DNA from: CAILZL01 sp963791615
GTDB lineage: Bacteria; Pseudomonadota; Gammaproteobacteria; Steroidobacterales; Steroidobacteraceae
Assembly: GCA_963791615.1 (NCBI GenBank)
Contig: CAWBTE010000006.1
Coordinates: 1,054,001 to 1,118,000, forward strand
DNA length: 64,000 bases
Reading direction: 5' to 3'
In this document: in pieces, positions 51,970-61,344 of the stretch
Layout of the letters: each line of letters starts with the position of its first letter
Numbering within the stretch: the stretch's first letter is position 1
The notes under the pieces: model-generated
The model's database searches: none
What the model saw: the letters and a program-made list of their open reading frames with translations, nothing else
Told to the model about the DNA's origin: nothing
Program-made: the position numbers and the translations under genes

Positions 51970-54357
51970 TTAGCCAGGGAACCGCGAACGGATATCCGAC
52001 AGCGTGCCATCCTGAGCGGCGTCATGGATCACCTGCGACAGATTCATGCGCTGATTGCGGGTCCATTCGACCACCGCAGCCGCCGGCATGGGCCGACTGA
52101 TGAAGTACCCCTGGACCAGATCACAACCCAGCCGCAGCAAGGCGCTCCATACCTCAGGCGTCTCCACGCCCTCCGCCACTACCTTGAGACCGAGACTGTG
52201 ACCCAACTCCGTAGTGGCCTGCACTATGGCTGCATTGCTGGCCGAGGTATCCACATTCATGATGAAGGCGCGATCAATCTTCAGCTCATCTACCGGCAAG
52301 GCATGCAACTGCGCCAGCGATGAATGACCGGTACCGAAGTCGTCGATGGCAAAACGAATCCCCAGCGATCGCAACTGCTGCATGGCCTGCGCCGCCAGCT
52401 GCGGGTCGTTCATGATGGCGCTTTCAGTCACTTCCAGAATCAGCTGCCGGGTCGGCACATCGTGCTCACGCAGCAGCGCCAGCAGGTTCGGCACCAGCGC
52501 CGGATCGGTCATGTCTGCGGCAGAAAGATTGATGGCCACTTCGGTTTCAAAACCCTGCTTGCGCCACTGGCCCAGCTGCGTAATGGCGGCGCCCAACACC
52601 CAGCGCGTCAGGTCGCCGACGACCGAGGCGCGCTCGGCCAGTGGAATGAATTCCGCCGGCGATATGGGCCCCAGTGTCGGATGCGTCCAGCGCACCAGGG
52701 CTTCAAAGCTGACCGGGTCGCGATTGGTCATCTGCACCAGCGGTTGATACATGAGCGACAATGAACCTTCAGCAATCGCCCGGCGCAACTCGCTCACCAG
52801 CATGATACGGCGGCGATGTTCGGCATCGTGGCTGGCCTGATAAGTGGTTATCGCTGACCCGTGTTCCTTGGCTTCGAGCAGCGCAACATCGGCCTGGCGC
52901 AACCAGTCATCAACGGCCACGCGCGGCGCGCGCCATTCACTGATGCCAACCAGCAAATTGATATTGATGCGCAGATCGGCCACTGGCAGCCCCTGCTGCA
53001 ATTCTTCCGACAGCAACAGCATGCGATGCATCATCTGCGAATCGTGCAGCGGCATGGCTACTGCAAACTGATCCGCACCCACTCTGGCAATCTGCACGGC
53101 GCTGCCACATGAATTTTTCAGATATTCAGCCAGGGCGCACAGCAACTGGTCACCCATGCTGTGCCCCAGTGAGGCATTGATGTCACGAAAGCGCTGTATA
53201 TCCAGCAGCGCCACACTCAAGGTCGGCATGCTGGCTTGTTGCCGCAAAGCGTTACGAAGTGCGGTTCGATTGGGCAGCCCGGTCAATGCATCGTGATTGG
53301 CTTGCTGCACGATGCGCGCTTCGCGCTCACGAATGCCCAGCTGCATGGTGTTGAAAGTTTGCGCCAGCTGTTCAAACTCCTCGCCACCACTGACGTCGAT
53401 GCCACGCTGATAATCACCGGCTTCAACACGCTGCGCCGCAGCCACCAGCTTGCTCAATGGCCGGATTGCACTGCGCCCGGTCAGCCACGCCACCACAATC
53501 GCGCCCAGCAATGCGGCGCCACCAATCAGCAGCAGTGCCAGACGCATCTGCCGGTACTGCTGCATGGCTTCATCCAGTGAACGCTGCACCACCAGATCAA
53601 TGCGACCGTTCTGGGTGTCGAGCGGCACACGCAACGTAAGGTATTCCTGGTCATTCAGCAGCATCCCGCGTGGCACACCATCCCCATCAGGCGCCCCATC
53701 AGACATACCCATGTCGGGTGATTTCAATACCGTGGCAGGCAAGGTGGAAACCACCACCTGCTGCGCACCACCGCCCTGTACGACAAAGCTGACATCACTG
53801 CCAGATTGTTTCTTGAGCAGCTCGGCCAGCGCCGCATCCAGTCTGAACCCCAGCGCCACCCAGCCGATGACCTGTGGCGCACGCACCGGCGCAAACACCA
53901 GTTCGTAAGCACGCTGATCAATCACGGCATAGACCGGCGTCAGTGCATCCGTGGTCAGATCTTCGGGCAAGGACAGTCGACCGACGGCAGTGCCCAGGCT
54001 TTCCAGCGTATTGGCGATGGGCTGTCCCTCAACATCATAGATAACCGCCATATCCGCATTGATGCGCCCCGCATGATTGGTCAGCGCCGACAGGATGGTG
54101 TCGTGATCATTGGTGGCCACGGCTTCACGAAACGCAAAATCTGCAACCAGCACCCGACTGGCTGAATCCAGCTGGGTAGCGCGATTGGTCAGCAGCTGGT
54201 CAAGCAAAACCCGTGAGGCCAGCAACTGACGGGCGGATTCATCCTGAACACGCTGCGACAGATCTGCCAGCGCCAGCACGATCGTCACACCCTGAGCCAA
54301 CGCCATCAGGGTAACGATCAAAATGAGTAGTCGGTTCTTGAAGCTGCGCACGCGCAT
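51970..54357 (-). CDS. Cyclic di-GMP phosphodiesterase: periplasmic sensor, HAMP, degenerate GGDEF, EAL
   Basis: A 795-residue membrane protein. A first helix (LLILIVTLMALAQGVTIVLAL) is followed by a ~270-residue periplasmic sensor, a second helix near LALLLIGGAALLGAIVVAWL and a HAMP region. The GGDEF site is degenerate (RVGADQFAV). The EAL domain looks intact: SFEALVRWTHP, EVTESAIM, AIDDFGTGHSSLAQL, LKIDRAFI and VVAEGVETPE. It should hydrolyse cyclic di-GMP under control of a periplasmic signal. ATG 54357 was chosen because the membrane helix follows. It diverges from the cupredoxin-like gene by 16 nt. Confidence 0.9.
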   Translation of the reverse strand: MRVRSFKNRLLILIVTLMALAQGVTIVLALADLSQRVQDESARQLLASRVLLDQLLTNRATQLDSASRVLVADFAFREAVATNDHDTILSALTNHAGRINADMAVIYDVEGQPIANTLESLGTAVGRLSLPEDLTTDALTPVYAVIDQRAYELVFAPVRAPQVIGWVALGFRLDAALAELLKKQSGSDVSFVVQGGGAQQVVVSTLPATVLKSPDMGMSDGAPDGDGVPRGMLLNDQEYLTLRVPLDTQNGRIDLVVQRSLDEAMQQYRQMRLALLLIGGAALLGAIVVAWLTGRSAIRPLSKLVAAAQRVEAGDYQRGIDVSGGEEFEQLAQTFNTMQLGIREREARIVQQANHDALTGLPNRTALRNALRQQASMPTLSVALLDIQRFRDINASLGHSMGDQLLCALAEYLKNSCGSAVQIARVGADQFAVAMPLHDSQMMHRMLLLSEELQQGLPVADLRININLLVGISEWRAPRVAVDDWLRQADVALLEAKEHGSAITTYQASHDAEHRRRIMLVSELRRAIAEGSLSLMYQPLVQMTNRDPVSFEALVRWTHPTLGPISPAEFIPLAERASVVGDLTRWVLGAAITQLGQWRKQGFETEVAINLSAADMTDPALVPNLLALLREHDVPTRQLILEVTESAIMNDPQLAAQAMQQLRSLGIRFAIDDFGTGHSSLAQLHALPVDELKIDRAFIMNVDTSASNAAIVQATTELGHSLGLKVVAEGVETPEVWSALLRLGCDLVQGYFISRPMPAAAVVEWTRNQRMNLSQVIHDAAQDGTLSDIRSRFPG

Positions 54358-54373
54358 TGCTCTAATCGGAATT

Positions 54374-55045
54374 ATGACTAATGCTATGTGCTTCAAAGCG
54401 CTGCGAGATGTGATGGCCTGCACGGTTCTGGCCTTGCTGGGCTGTCCGGCACAGGCTGCCGCGCTGTCGGTCACGATCCTGCAAGCCGATGGCAGGCCGT
54501 TGACGGGCGCCGTGGTGGTTGCAGAAAGCAAGCTGGCTTACCCGGCGCGCACCAATGTGAAAGCCATCATGGATCAGCGCGATCTGATGTTCGTACCGGA
54601 AGTGCTGCTGATCAGGACCGGTACCGCGGTGGAGTTCCCCAACAGCGATCAGGTGCGTCACCAGGTCTATTCATTCTCCGGCGCCAAGACCTTCCAGCTG
54701 CCGCTCTACGCCGGCAAAACCCAGCCTCCAGTGGTATTTGATCGCGCCGGCATCGTGACCGTGGGCTGCAATATCCACGACGCCATGATTGCCTACATTT
54801 TTGTAACGGACTCGCCCTGGCATGGACGCAGCAACGACAAAGGCGCATTGCAACTGGCTGATCTGGCTGCTGGAAACTATCTGGTCAAGATCTGGCATCC
54901 GCGCATGAATGAGGGTCGCCAGCTCATCGAGCAAGCTGTGACGCTCAGCGACAATGCGGATGGCAGCGTGAAAATCCAGCTCAGGAAAGCACTGCGTGGC
55001 GCGGTGCACCACCACACAACGGGCAAGCAATGGCAAGACTACTGA
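54374..55045 (+). CDS. Exported cupredoxin-like (methylamine-utilization-type) protein
   Basis: A 223-residue protein with a signal peptide (ACTVLALLGCPAQAAA) and a beta-sandwich with copper-site-like residues: FPNSDQVRHQVYSFSGAKTF, then VTVGCNIHDAMIAYIFVTDSP. His, Cys and His are placed as in plastocyanin-like proteins. A carboxypeptidase-like strand set (LADLAAGNYLVKIWHPRM) follows. The start at 54374 has GGAATT just upstream. It overlaps the porin-like gene by 16 nt, so the pair is co-translated. Confidence 0.82.
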   Translation: MTNAMCFKALRDVMACTVLALLGCPAQAAALSVTILQADGRPLTGAVVVAESKLAYPARTNVKAIMDQRDLMFVPEVLLIRTGTAVEFPNSDQVRHQVYSFSGAKTFQLPLYAGKTQPPVVFDRAGIVTVGCNIHDAMIAYIFVTDSPWHGRSNDKGALQLADLAAGNYLVKIWHPRMNEGRQLIEQAVTLSDNADGSVKIQLRKALRGAVHHHTTGKQWQDY

Positions 55046-56241
55046 AGATTTTTGCCCTCTGCTGCGCGCAGACAGTTTTTCAGCAAGCCATCGGCCACGA
55101 TCTTGATCTGAGCATCGACCTTCGCGCGGTCAGTTCCAATGCAACCCAATCACGCCTGACCGGTGGACTGGGGACGACCCGCTATGCCGAAGCAAACAAC
55201 GGTCTGCAAGCGGGTCTGTTGCGCTTGGCCTACCGTGGCGATCTGACTGATACGCTGCAATTCACCGGCGAAGCCATCAGCTATGGCGAACGCAGTGAAC
55301 CGGTGCTCGACATTACCGAAGCGTATCTGCACTGGCGTCCGATTCCGGATTCGGCCTGGCGCTCGCAGGTAAAACTCGGCGCGTTCTATCCGGAAATTTC
55401 ACTGGAAAACCGCCTGCGTGGCTGGAGCTCGCCGTACACACTGTCTTACTCGGCCATCAACAGCTGGGTGGGTGAAGAGCTGCGCACGATTGGCGCCGAG
55501 TACGCGCTGGACTGGCTCGGCCAGAAAAGCGGTCATGCTTTCGACGTGGGCTTCAGCGCTGCACTGTTTGGCTGGAATGATCCGGCAGGCACCGTGATCG
55601 CCACCCGGGGCTGGGGATTACATGATCAGCAGACCGGACTGTTCGGTGATTTTGGCAAGCATGATCAGCAACCACTGCCCGAGCGCACCCTGTTCTACGA
55701 CGAGATGGACCAGCGAGTCGGCTATCACTATGCAGTAAAGGCAGACTATCGCGGCCTGATCGAGTTGCACGCTTTGCACTACGACAACCGCGCCGATCCG
55801 GCGGTGTACTCTGCTGAAATTGATGACACCGGCTGGTTGACGCATTTCAACAGCTTCGGCATTCGTATCACACCCAACGAACAGCTCACCTTCATCTGGC
55901 AACGCCTGTACGGTCGCACCTATGCCGGTGATCCACCGGCCCCGAACTGTTTTCTGTTCAGTTCCTGGTTTGGTCTGATGAGCGTGAAGTCGGGATCAGA
56001 CCGTTATTCGATTCGCTACGACAAGTTCGACATGAACCAGATGGTCAGCACCTACCGCTTTTACGACCATCAACAAGGACATGCGTGGACGCTGGCCTAC
56101 AGTAAACAGCTGGGTGAACACTGGAGCGTGTCGATAGAAGGCATGCAGGTCGACAGTCAACATCGCCGCAGAACCCGGATTGGCCTGCCTGCGGCAGCCC
56201 GTGAACGCCAGCTGCAACTGGCGTTACGTTACGACCTGTAA
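55030..56241 (+). CDS. Outer-membrane beta-barrel protein of unknown function
   Basis: A 403-residue protein with a short signal peptide and repeated amphipathic strands. It contains VKLGAFYPEISLENRLRGWS and RIGLPAAARERQLQLALRYDL, ending in strands typical of barrels. No selectivity motif is recognised. It overlaps the cupredoxin-like gene and lies beside an EAL phosphodiesterase. The three probably form a sensing or uptake unit, perhaps for a metal or electron carrier. That is inference from position. Confidence 0.75.
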   Translation: MARLLKIFALCCAQTVFQQAIGHDLDLSIDLRAVSSNATQSRLTGGLGTTRYAEANNGLQAGLLRLAYRGDLTDTLQFTGEAISYGERSEPVLDITEAYLHWRPIPDSAWRSQVKLGAFYPEISLENRLRGWSSPYTLSYSAINSWVGEELRTIGAEYALDWLGQKSGHAFDVGFSAALFGWNDPAGTVIATRGWGLHDQQTGLFGDFGKHDQQPLPERTLFYDEMDQRVGYHYAVKADYRGLIELHALHYDNRADPAVYSAEIDDTGWLTHFNSFGIRITPNEQLTFIWQRLYGRTYAGDPPAPNCFLFSSWFGLMSVKSGSDRYSIRYDKFDMNQMVSTYRFYDHQQGHAWTLAYSKQLGEHWSVSIEGMQVDSQHRRRTRIGLPAAARERQLQLALRYDL

Positions 56242-56243
56242 TA

Positions 56244-56594
56244 TTACTTTTCAGCTTTGTTCCTGACGCCCACGTCGCGAGTGCGATCGCCCTGCGCATC
56301 ATGCTTCTGCCGGGCAATGCGTGCGCTGTTGACTCTGGCTTCACGATTGAGGCGTGCGCGCTCGGCAGCGGTCACCTTGCCATCGGCTTTGGCTTTTTCC
56401 ACATTGGCTTGCAGACGATCTTCGGCATGCTCGAGGCGAGCGGCTTCACGCTGATTGAGCTGTTCAGACTTGACGCCGTTTTCAATGCGCTTTTCCTGAT
56501 TTTCCAGACGCTGGTCTACTACTGGCGTTTCAGCAGCAAGGGCCAGTGATGACAGCAGGGTGGCGGTCAGCAATACAACGGATCTGGTAAACAT
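56244..56594 (-). CDS. Small exported, highly charged helical protein
   Basis: A 116-residue protein: signal peptide (RSVVLLTATLLSSLALAAET) and a Lys/Arg/Glu-rich helical body. A repeated theme appears in RIENGVKSEQLNQREAARLEHAEDRL and KADGKVTAAERARLNREAR. Such proteins are common in proteobacteria and have no known role. ATG 56594 (MFTRSV) fits the signal peptide. The gap 56595-56763 shows no gene. Confidence 0.82.
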   Translation of the reverse strand: MFTRSVVLLTATLLSSLALAAETPVVDQRLENQEKRIENGVKSEQLNQREAARLEHAEDRLQANVEKAKADGKVTAAERARLNREARVNSARIARQKHDAQGDRTRDVGVRNKAEK

Positions 56595-56763
56595 GTGATC
56601 TCCCATAGATGTCAGTGACGGTTTGCAAATCAGCAGGCCTGCGCCCGTTGCCAGTGATAACGAGCGCAGCGCCCTGCGGTTGACATGGATAGCTCAATTC
56701 TTGTCCGCGCCAGCACAGGCTCAGAGCGCACGCATCCAGTCCAGCTGCTGAGATTTGACGGAA

Positions 56764-58635
56764 TCAGTCACTTCGCGTTGAGGCCAGCAGCGCTTCAATC
56801 TGGTCAAGCAGCCGATTCATGCGCGCCATCAGCGCACGGTACGGCGTGCTGGTAGCCATATCCACGCCGGCCTGACGGTAAAGTTCGTAGGGATAGCCAT
56901 TGCCACCAGCACGCAACAGATTGAGGAAACGTTCACGCGCCGGCGCGCCCTGCTTGAGAATATCTTCGGTGAGATACGCCGCTCCGGCAATCGAGGTTGC
57001 GTATTGATAGACATAAAACCGGTAGTAGAAATGCGGGATGTAAGACCACTCAATGCAATAGGCGGGATCAATCTTCATCACACCCTGCGCCTCGCCGTAA
57101 TACTTGCGCAGCAGGGTGCAATACAACTCACTCAGTCGCTTGCCTGACAGCGGCCTGCCCTGCTCCAGTTCAACATGCGCAGCCAGCTCAAACTCGGCAA
57201 ACATCACCTGCCGGAAATAGGTCTGGCGGATTTCTTCCACCGCTGCACCCAGGTAGTACAACTTTTCGTCGCGGCTGCTGGCGTTCGACACCAGATAGTC
57301 TGACAACAGCATCTCGTTGCCAATCGAAGCCGATTCCGCAATGAAGGTTGAATAGTTCGCTTTGTCGAAGGGCTGTGACTTGTTGGTCAACAGCGTATGT
57401 ACGGCGTGGCCCCACTCATGGGCAAAAGTCGACAGCCCCTGATAGTCATCACTGTGATTGAGCAGCAGATAAGGATGCACATCGTAGGCGGAGCCGTTCA
57501 TGTAGGCGCCGGATCGCTTGCCGGACGCCGGATATACATGCATCCATTGACCTGCAAATCCTTGCCGCAGCGCACCGAGGTACTCCTCGCCAAGTGGGCT
57601 GAGTGCGGTAAGGGTAATGCGTTTTGAATCCTCCAGTGTGAAGGTCGGCTCGGTCTTGAGCGGAAACAGCGGCGGATAGTTATCGAAGTATTGCAGGTCA
57701 TCTGCAATGCCCAGCACCCGTTTGCGTAAACCAAGATAGCGATGCAAGGTGGGCAGCGCAGCGTTGGCTTCGGTCACCAGTGTGCGATAAACCGTATCCG
57801 GCATGTTGTCGGGAAACAGCGCCGCCGCCATCGCACTGTCGTGCTTGCGCACTCTGGCGCTGAATACATCCGCCATCACCTGGGTTGTGAGTGTGGCTCC
57901 CACCGTTCCTTCCAGCTGCTTCCAGCTGTTCCAGAAGGCATCGAACACCGCCTTGCGATCGGCGCGATTGTTACCCTGCCGGTATTTCTCATAATTGGCC
58001 GTCGTCAAACGCACCTGCTCGCCACCGGCCAGCGTGATGTTGGCCAGTGGCAGTTCGGCGAACGCCAACTGGCCGTGAATGGCGGCGGGTTGCTGCAACA
58101 CGTTGCCGACCGAAGCCAGTACCCCTTCTGCCTCCAGCCCCAGCGTATGGGGCGCATCGCGCAAGGTGCTGTTGAGGAAAACATCGAAGCGTTCACGCAG
58201 CGACGGGTTGGCGGCCACATAGCCACGCACCCGCTCAGCACCCAACGCCTGTATTTCCGGCGCCAGCCACGCGGTCTGTTCGCTGATGGTGGTGCCCAGT
58301 GAACGCACCTGCTGTGCCCGCTCCTGATTGGCGGCAACCCGCACATCTTCATCAGCACGCAAACCTGCATACACGGACAGGCGCTGAAAATCACGACTGA
58401 CGCGACTGATTGCATCCAGCGCGGTGTAGAGCTGCGGCGCTCCTTGCAGAGTTCCCCGATAGCTGCCCAGCTGGCCGGCCACCGCGCGCACGCGTTCAAA
58501 CTCCAGCTGCCAGGCTTCCTGAGTTGCGTACAGATCGGTCACATCCCAGGTGATGACTCTATCAGTGCTGACCGGCGCATCCGCAGCCAGCACCTGGCCG
58601 CTCGTGAACAGTAACAACAGCAACAGTTTCCGCAT
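56764..58635 (-). CDS. Exported M3-family oligoendopeptidase (PepF-like)
   Basis: A 623-residue zinc metallopeptidase with a signal peptide (MRKLLLLLLFTSGQVLA) and the HEWGHAVH zinc motif, followed by NYSTFIAESASIGNEML with the third ligand Glu. Most PepF proteins are cytoplasmic; this one should be periplasmic. ATG 58635 was chosen because the signal peptide starts there. The open frame upstream to 58767 is only a translated repeat element. Confidence 0.92.
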   Translation of the reverse strand: MRKLLLLLLFTSGQVLAADAPVSTDRVITWDVTDLYATQEAWQLEFERVRAVAGQLGSYRGTLQGAPQLYTALDAISRVSRDFQRLSVYAGLRADEDVRVAANQERAQQVRSLGTTISEQTAWLAPEIQALGAERVRGYVAANPSLRERFDVFLNSTLRDAPHTLGLEAEGVLASVGNVLQQPAAIHGQLAFAELPLANITLAGGEQVRLTTANYEKYRQGNNRADRKAVFDAFWNSWKQLEGTVGATLTTQVMADVFSARVRKHDSAMAAALFPDNMPDTVYRTLVTEANAALPTLHRYLGLRKRVLGIADDLQYFDNYPPLFPLKTEPTFTLEDSKRITLTALSPLGEEYLGALRQGFAGQWMHVYPASGKRSGAYMNGSAYDVHPYLLLNHSDDYQGLSTFAHEWGHAVHTLLTNKSQPFDKANYSTFIAESASIGNEMLLSDYLVSNASSRDEKLYYLGAAVEEIRQTYFRQVMFAEFELAAHVELEQGRPLSGKRLSELYCTLLRKYYGEAQGVMKIDPAYCIEWSYIPHFYYRFYVYQYATSIAGAAYLTEDILKQGAPARERFLNLLRAGGNGYPYELYRQAGVDMATSTPYRALMARMNRLLDQIEALLASTRSD

Positions 58636-58666
58636 GGCGCTCTCCGTCAGTTGGCAAGTTCTCAGA

Positions 58667-58804
58667 GCCTGTTCACGATCTCGATCAAGGGATGCAGTGC
58701 AAGGCGAAACAACGCGAAAAAACGCAGCGTACACGCCAGTACGTGAGTATTTTTCGCGTCGTTTCAACGCCGCAATGCGCCCTTCAGCGAGATCGTGAAC
58801 AGGC
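58667..58804 (+). repeat. Dispersed palindromic repeat, copy 2
   Basis: A 138-bp element with inverted ends GCCTGTTCACGATCTCG and CGAGATCGTGAACAGGC. It has the same internal blocks as copy 1 and inner arms ACGCGAAAAA and TTTTTCGCGT. It ends 2 nt before the tal stop codon and lies between tal and the M3 peptidase gene, both on the minus strand. Confidence 0.9.
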
Positions 58805-58806
58805 GC

Positions 58807-59757
58807 TCAGTCGCCCGCCACAATCATCCGATCCAGTTTGGCCGCATCGCTGGCAAAAGCACGAATGCCTTCGGCAAGTTTTTCAGTGGCCATGGCATCT
58901 TCATTCAGAGCGTAGCGAAACCCGGCTTCGTCATAGCTGACCGCAGTGATGCCTGCCGCCTGCGCAGCGTTCGCATCCAGCGCCTTGACCAAGGCCACTT
59001 CACTGGCCTGCAATTGCGCCAGCAGCTCGGGACTGATGGTCAACAGATCACAGCCAGCCAGGCCAAGGATCTGTCCCACATTGCGGAAGCTCGCCCCCAT
59101 CACTTCGGTGGCAATGCCGAATTTCTTGTAATAGGTGTAGATCTGCTGCACCGACTTGACGCCCGGATCATTCACCCCCGCATTGGCCGATTCATCCCAG
59201 GCGCTCCCCGCCGCTTTTTTGTACCAGTCGTAGATACGACCCACGAACGGCGAAATCAACCGCACGCCCGCTGCACCACAGGCCACCGCCTGACAGAACG
59301 CGAACAGCAAGGTCAGATTGCAATGAATGCCCTGTTTTTCCAGTTCCCTGGCAGCCTGGATACCTTCCCAGGTTGCGGCAATCTTGATCAGTACCCGCTC
59401 GCGGCCAATCCCGGCCTGCGCATACAGATCAATCAGACGATGCGCACGTGTTATGGTGGCTGCGGTATCAAAACTCAAGCGCGCATCCACTTCGGTTGAC
59501 ACTCGTCCCGGAACAACCTTGAGAATTTCCAGACCAAAGCGCACCAGTACGGCATCCACAATTTCTTCCAGCGGCCTGCCCTGATGAGCAGCCACCGTCT
59601 CCCTCAGCAAAGGTGCATATTCAGGCTGCAATACCGCTTTGAGAATCAGCGACGGATTGGTGGTGGCATCGCGCGGCGCGAATTGCGCCAGCTGCCTGAA
59701 GTTACCGGTGTCGGCCACCACGACGGTGTACTGCTTGAGTTGTTCGAGTTGATTCAC
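58807..59757 (-). CDS. tal: Transaldolase
   Basis: Moves a dihydroxyacetone unit between sugar phosphates in the pentose phosphate pathway. The 316 residues begin MNQLEQLKQYTVVVADTGNF and contain DATTNPSLILKA, STEVDARLSFDT, the Schiff-base lysine in RVLIKIAATWEGIQAA and GVRLISPFVGRIYDWYKK. This matches the TalB class. A palindromic repeat abuts its 3' end, and a remnant of the same repeat lies upstream of its start. Confidence 0.96.
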   Translation of the reverse strand: MNQLEQLKQYTVVVADTGNFRQLAQFAPRDATTNPSLILKAVLQPEYAPLLRETVAAHQGRPLEEIVDAVLVRFGLEILKVVPGRVSTEVDARLSFDTAATITRAHRLIDLYAQAGIGRERVLIKIAATWEGIQAARELEKQGIHCNLTLLFAFCQAVACGAAGVRLISPFVGRIYDWYKKAAGSAWDESANAGVNDPGVKSVQQIYTYYKKFGIATEVMGASFRNVGQILGLAGCDLLTISPELLAQLQASEVALVKALDANAAQAAGITAVSYDEAGFRYALNEDAMATEKLAEGIRAFASDAAKLDRMIVAGD

Positions 59758-59825
59758 GGTGGCTCACGGGTTGGACAACAGAGCGTGAAGCATAAGCGGC
59801 CAGGTACAGTTCGCGCCACTCGCAA

Positions 59826-59866
59826 GCGATGCGGCGAAGCGCTCAGCGAGATCGTGAACGGGTTCC
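59826..59866 (+). repeat. Remnant of dispersed palindromic repeat
   Basis: GCGATGCG, then CAGCGAGATCGTGAACGGG, recalls the right end of copies 1 and 2. The left half is missing and the CCCTT block is altered. It lies in the 59758-59937 gap. A separate small hairpin (CCGGAT-GCCT-ATCCGG, 59881-59896) follows. Confidence 0.65.
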
Positions 59867-59937
59867 AAGGGTCTTCGAGACCGGATGCCTATCCGGTAAC
59901 ATGGCCACCCACTTTCTGCTTTGCATCGAGACCCTGC

Positions 59938-60630
59938 ATGTCACCCACGCCACTCAAACTGATTTCTTCCATGGCCACTCGCGAACTGCTGGTCGAGCTG
60001 GCCGCGCAATGTTCACAGGCGCTGGCACAACCCCTGACCACCGAAGCCGCCGGCGGCGTGGATGTGGCCAGGCGTGTGTATGCCGATGAAGAGGTGGATC
60101 TGGTGGTGCTGGCCAGCAATGCCATCAACAAACTGATCGCCGAGGGCAAGCTGCTGGCCGATAGCCGGGTCGATCTGGTGCAATCCGGCATCGCGATTGC
60201 GGTGCGCGCCGGCGCAGCGCACCCCGACATCAGCAGTGAAGACGCCGTTAAACACGCCGTGCTTGCTGCGAAGACCCCCAGCTATTCCACCGGCCCCAGC
60301 GGCGTATATCTGGAACAGCTGTTTACACGCTGGGGCATTCTCGACGAAATCAGCAGCAAGATCGTGGTGCCGCCACCCGGCATGGCGGTGGGCACACTGC
60401 TCGCCAGAGGCGACAGTGATCTGGGATTTCAACAACTCAGCGAGCTGATTAACCTGTCTGGGATCGAAGTGCTCGGGCCGTTGCCCGCCTCGATCCAGAC
60501 CATGACCACCTTCTCTGGCGGTATCTCAACCCGTTGCCAGAATCCGGAAGCAGCCCGGCGCGTGCTGGCCTACATGGCATCTCCGACAACTACTGCGGCC
60601 AAGCGCCGTCATGGCCTGGATGCGCCTTGA
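59938..60630 (+). CDS. ModA-like substrate-binding protein without signal peptide
   Basis: A 230-residue type 2 periplasmic-binding fold: LKLISSMATRELLVELAAQC, DLVVLASNAINKLIAEGKL, DLVQSGIAIAVRAGAAHPDI, PSYSTGPSGVYLEQLFTRWG and TTFSGGISTRCQNPEAA. It resembles molybdate-binding ModA, yet no signal peptide is present from any in-frame ATG. It is probably cytoplasmic, and no ModB or ModC is nearby. ATG 59938 (MSPTPLKLISS) begins the recognisable domain. Confidence 0.83.
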   Translation: MSPTPLKLISSMATRELLVELAAQCSQALAQPLTTEAAGGVDVARRVYADEEVDLVVLASNAINKLIAEGKLLADSRVDLVQSGIAIAVRAGAAHPDISSEDAVKHAVLAAKTPSYSTGPSGVYLEQLFTRWGILDEISSKIVVPPPGMAVGTLLARGDSDLGFQQLSELINLSGIEVLGPLPASIQTMTTFSGGISTRCQNPEAARRVLAYMASPTTTAAKRRHGLDAP

Positions 60631-60729
60631 ATGGTGCGGCCCACCCATCTGCTTAGTGTTGAACAACCATAACCAACCCGTGTCAACATAGCGGCTCAGC
60701 CCGCACCCACTTAACTTGAGGAGATCGCC

Positions 60730-61155
60730 ATGAAACGCAAAGCATCAGCAATCTGGAACGGCGGCTTGAAAGGCGGCAAAGGCGCCATTTCCACCGAGAG
60801 CGGCGTGTTGTCCAGCACGCAATATTCATTCGGCACGCGCTTCGAGAATGGCGTGGGCACCAATCCCGAAGAATTGATTGCTGCCGCACACGCCGGCTGT
60901 TTCTCCATGGCCTTCTCGGCACAGCTCGAAGGCGCCGGACTGACGGCCACCAGCATCAACACCAACGCCACGGTCACCATGGACAAGACCGACGCTGGCT
61001 TCACCATCACTGCGGTGCACCTGGACGTTACCGCCAGCGTGCCCGGCGCCACTCAGCAACAATTTGATACCGCTGCCGCCAACGCCAAAGCCGGCTGTCC
61101 GGTTTCGCGTGTGCTCAAAGCCGACATCACCATGGATGCCAGGCTGGCGAATTGA
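60730..61155 (+). CDS. OsmC-family peroxiredoxin
   Basis: A 141-residue hydroperoxide reductase-like protein. The two active cysteines are in AHAGCFSMAFSAQL and AGCPVSRVLKADI, as in OsmC. RFENGVGTNPEELIAAAHAGC is the family signature. GGAG lies 6 nt before the ATG. It detoxifies organic peroxides in studied members. Copy 3 of the palindromic repeat follows 15 nt after the stop. Confidence 0.93.
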   Translation: MKRKASAIWNGGLKGGKGAISTESGVLSSTQYSFGTRFENGVGTNPEELIAAAHAGCFSMAFSAQLEGAGLTATSINTNATVTMDKTDAGFTITAVHLDVTASVPGATQQQFDTAAANAKAGCPVSRVLKADITMDARLAN

Positions 61156-61170
61156 GTTTCTTGCAGCGCA

Positions 61171-61323
61171 ATTACTCTACTGTGTTAGAAAGCGATCAAG
61201 GGATGCAGCGCAAGGCGAAACGGCCTGAAAAAACGCAGCGTACACGTAAGTACGTGAGTATTTTTCAGGCCGTTTCAACGCAGCGATGCGCCCTTCAGCG
61301 CTTTCTAACACAGTAGAGTTAAT
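61171..61323 (+). repeat. Dispersed palindromic repeat, copy 3
   Basis: A 153-bp element with outer arms ACTCTACTGTGTTAGAAAGCG and CGCTTTCTAACACAGTAGAGT. It has inner arms GGCCTGAAAAA and TTTTTCAGGCC, and the same core blocks as the other copies. It separates osmC from the glycosyltransferase gene, ending 21 nt before the ATG of the latter. Confidence 0.9.
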
Positions 61324-61344
61324 GACAGTGCGGCATTACTGCCC

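Noticed and set aside
58638..58767. N-terminal extension of the M3 peptidase
   Set aside because: The added residues are a translated palindromic repeat; the signal peptide begins at 58635.
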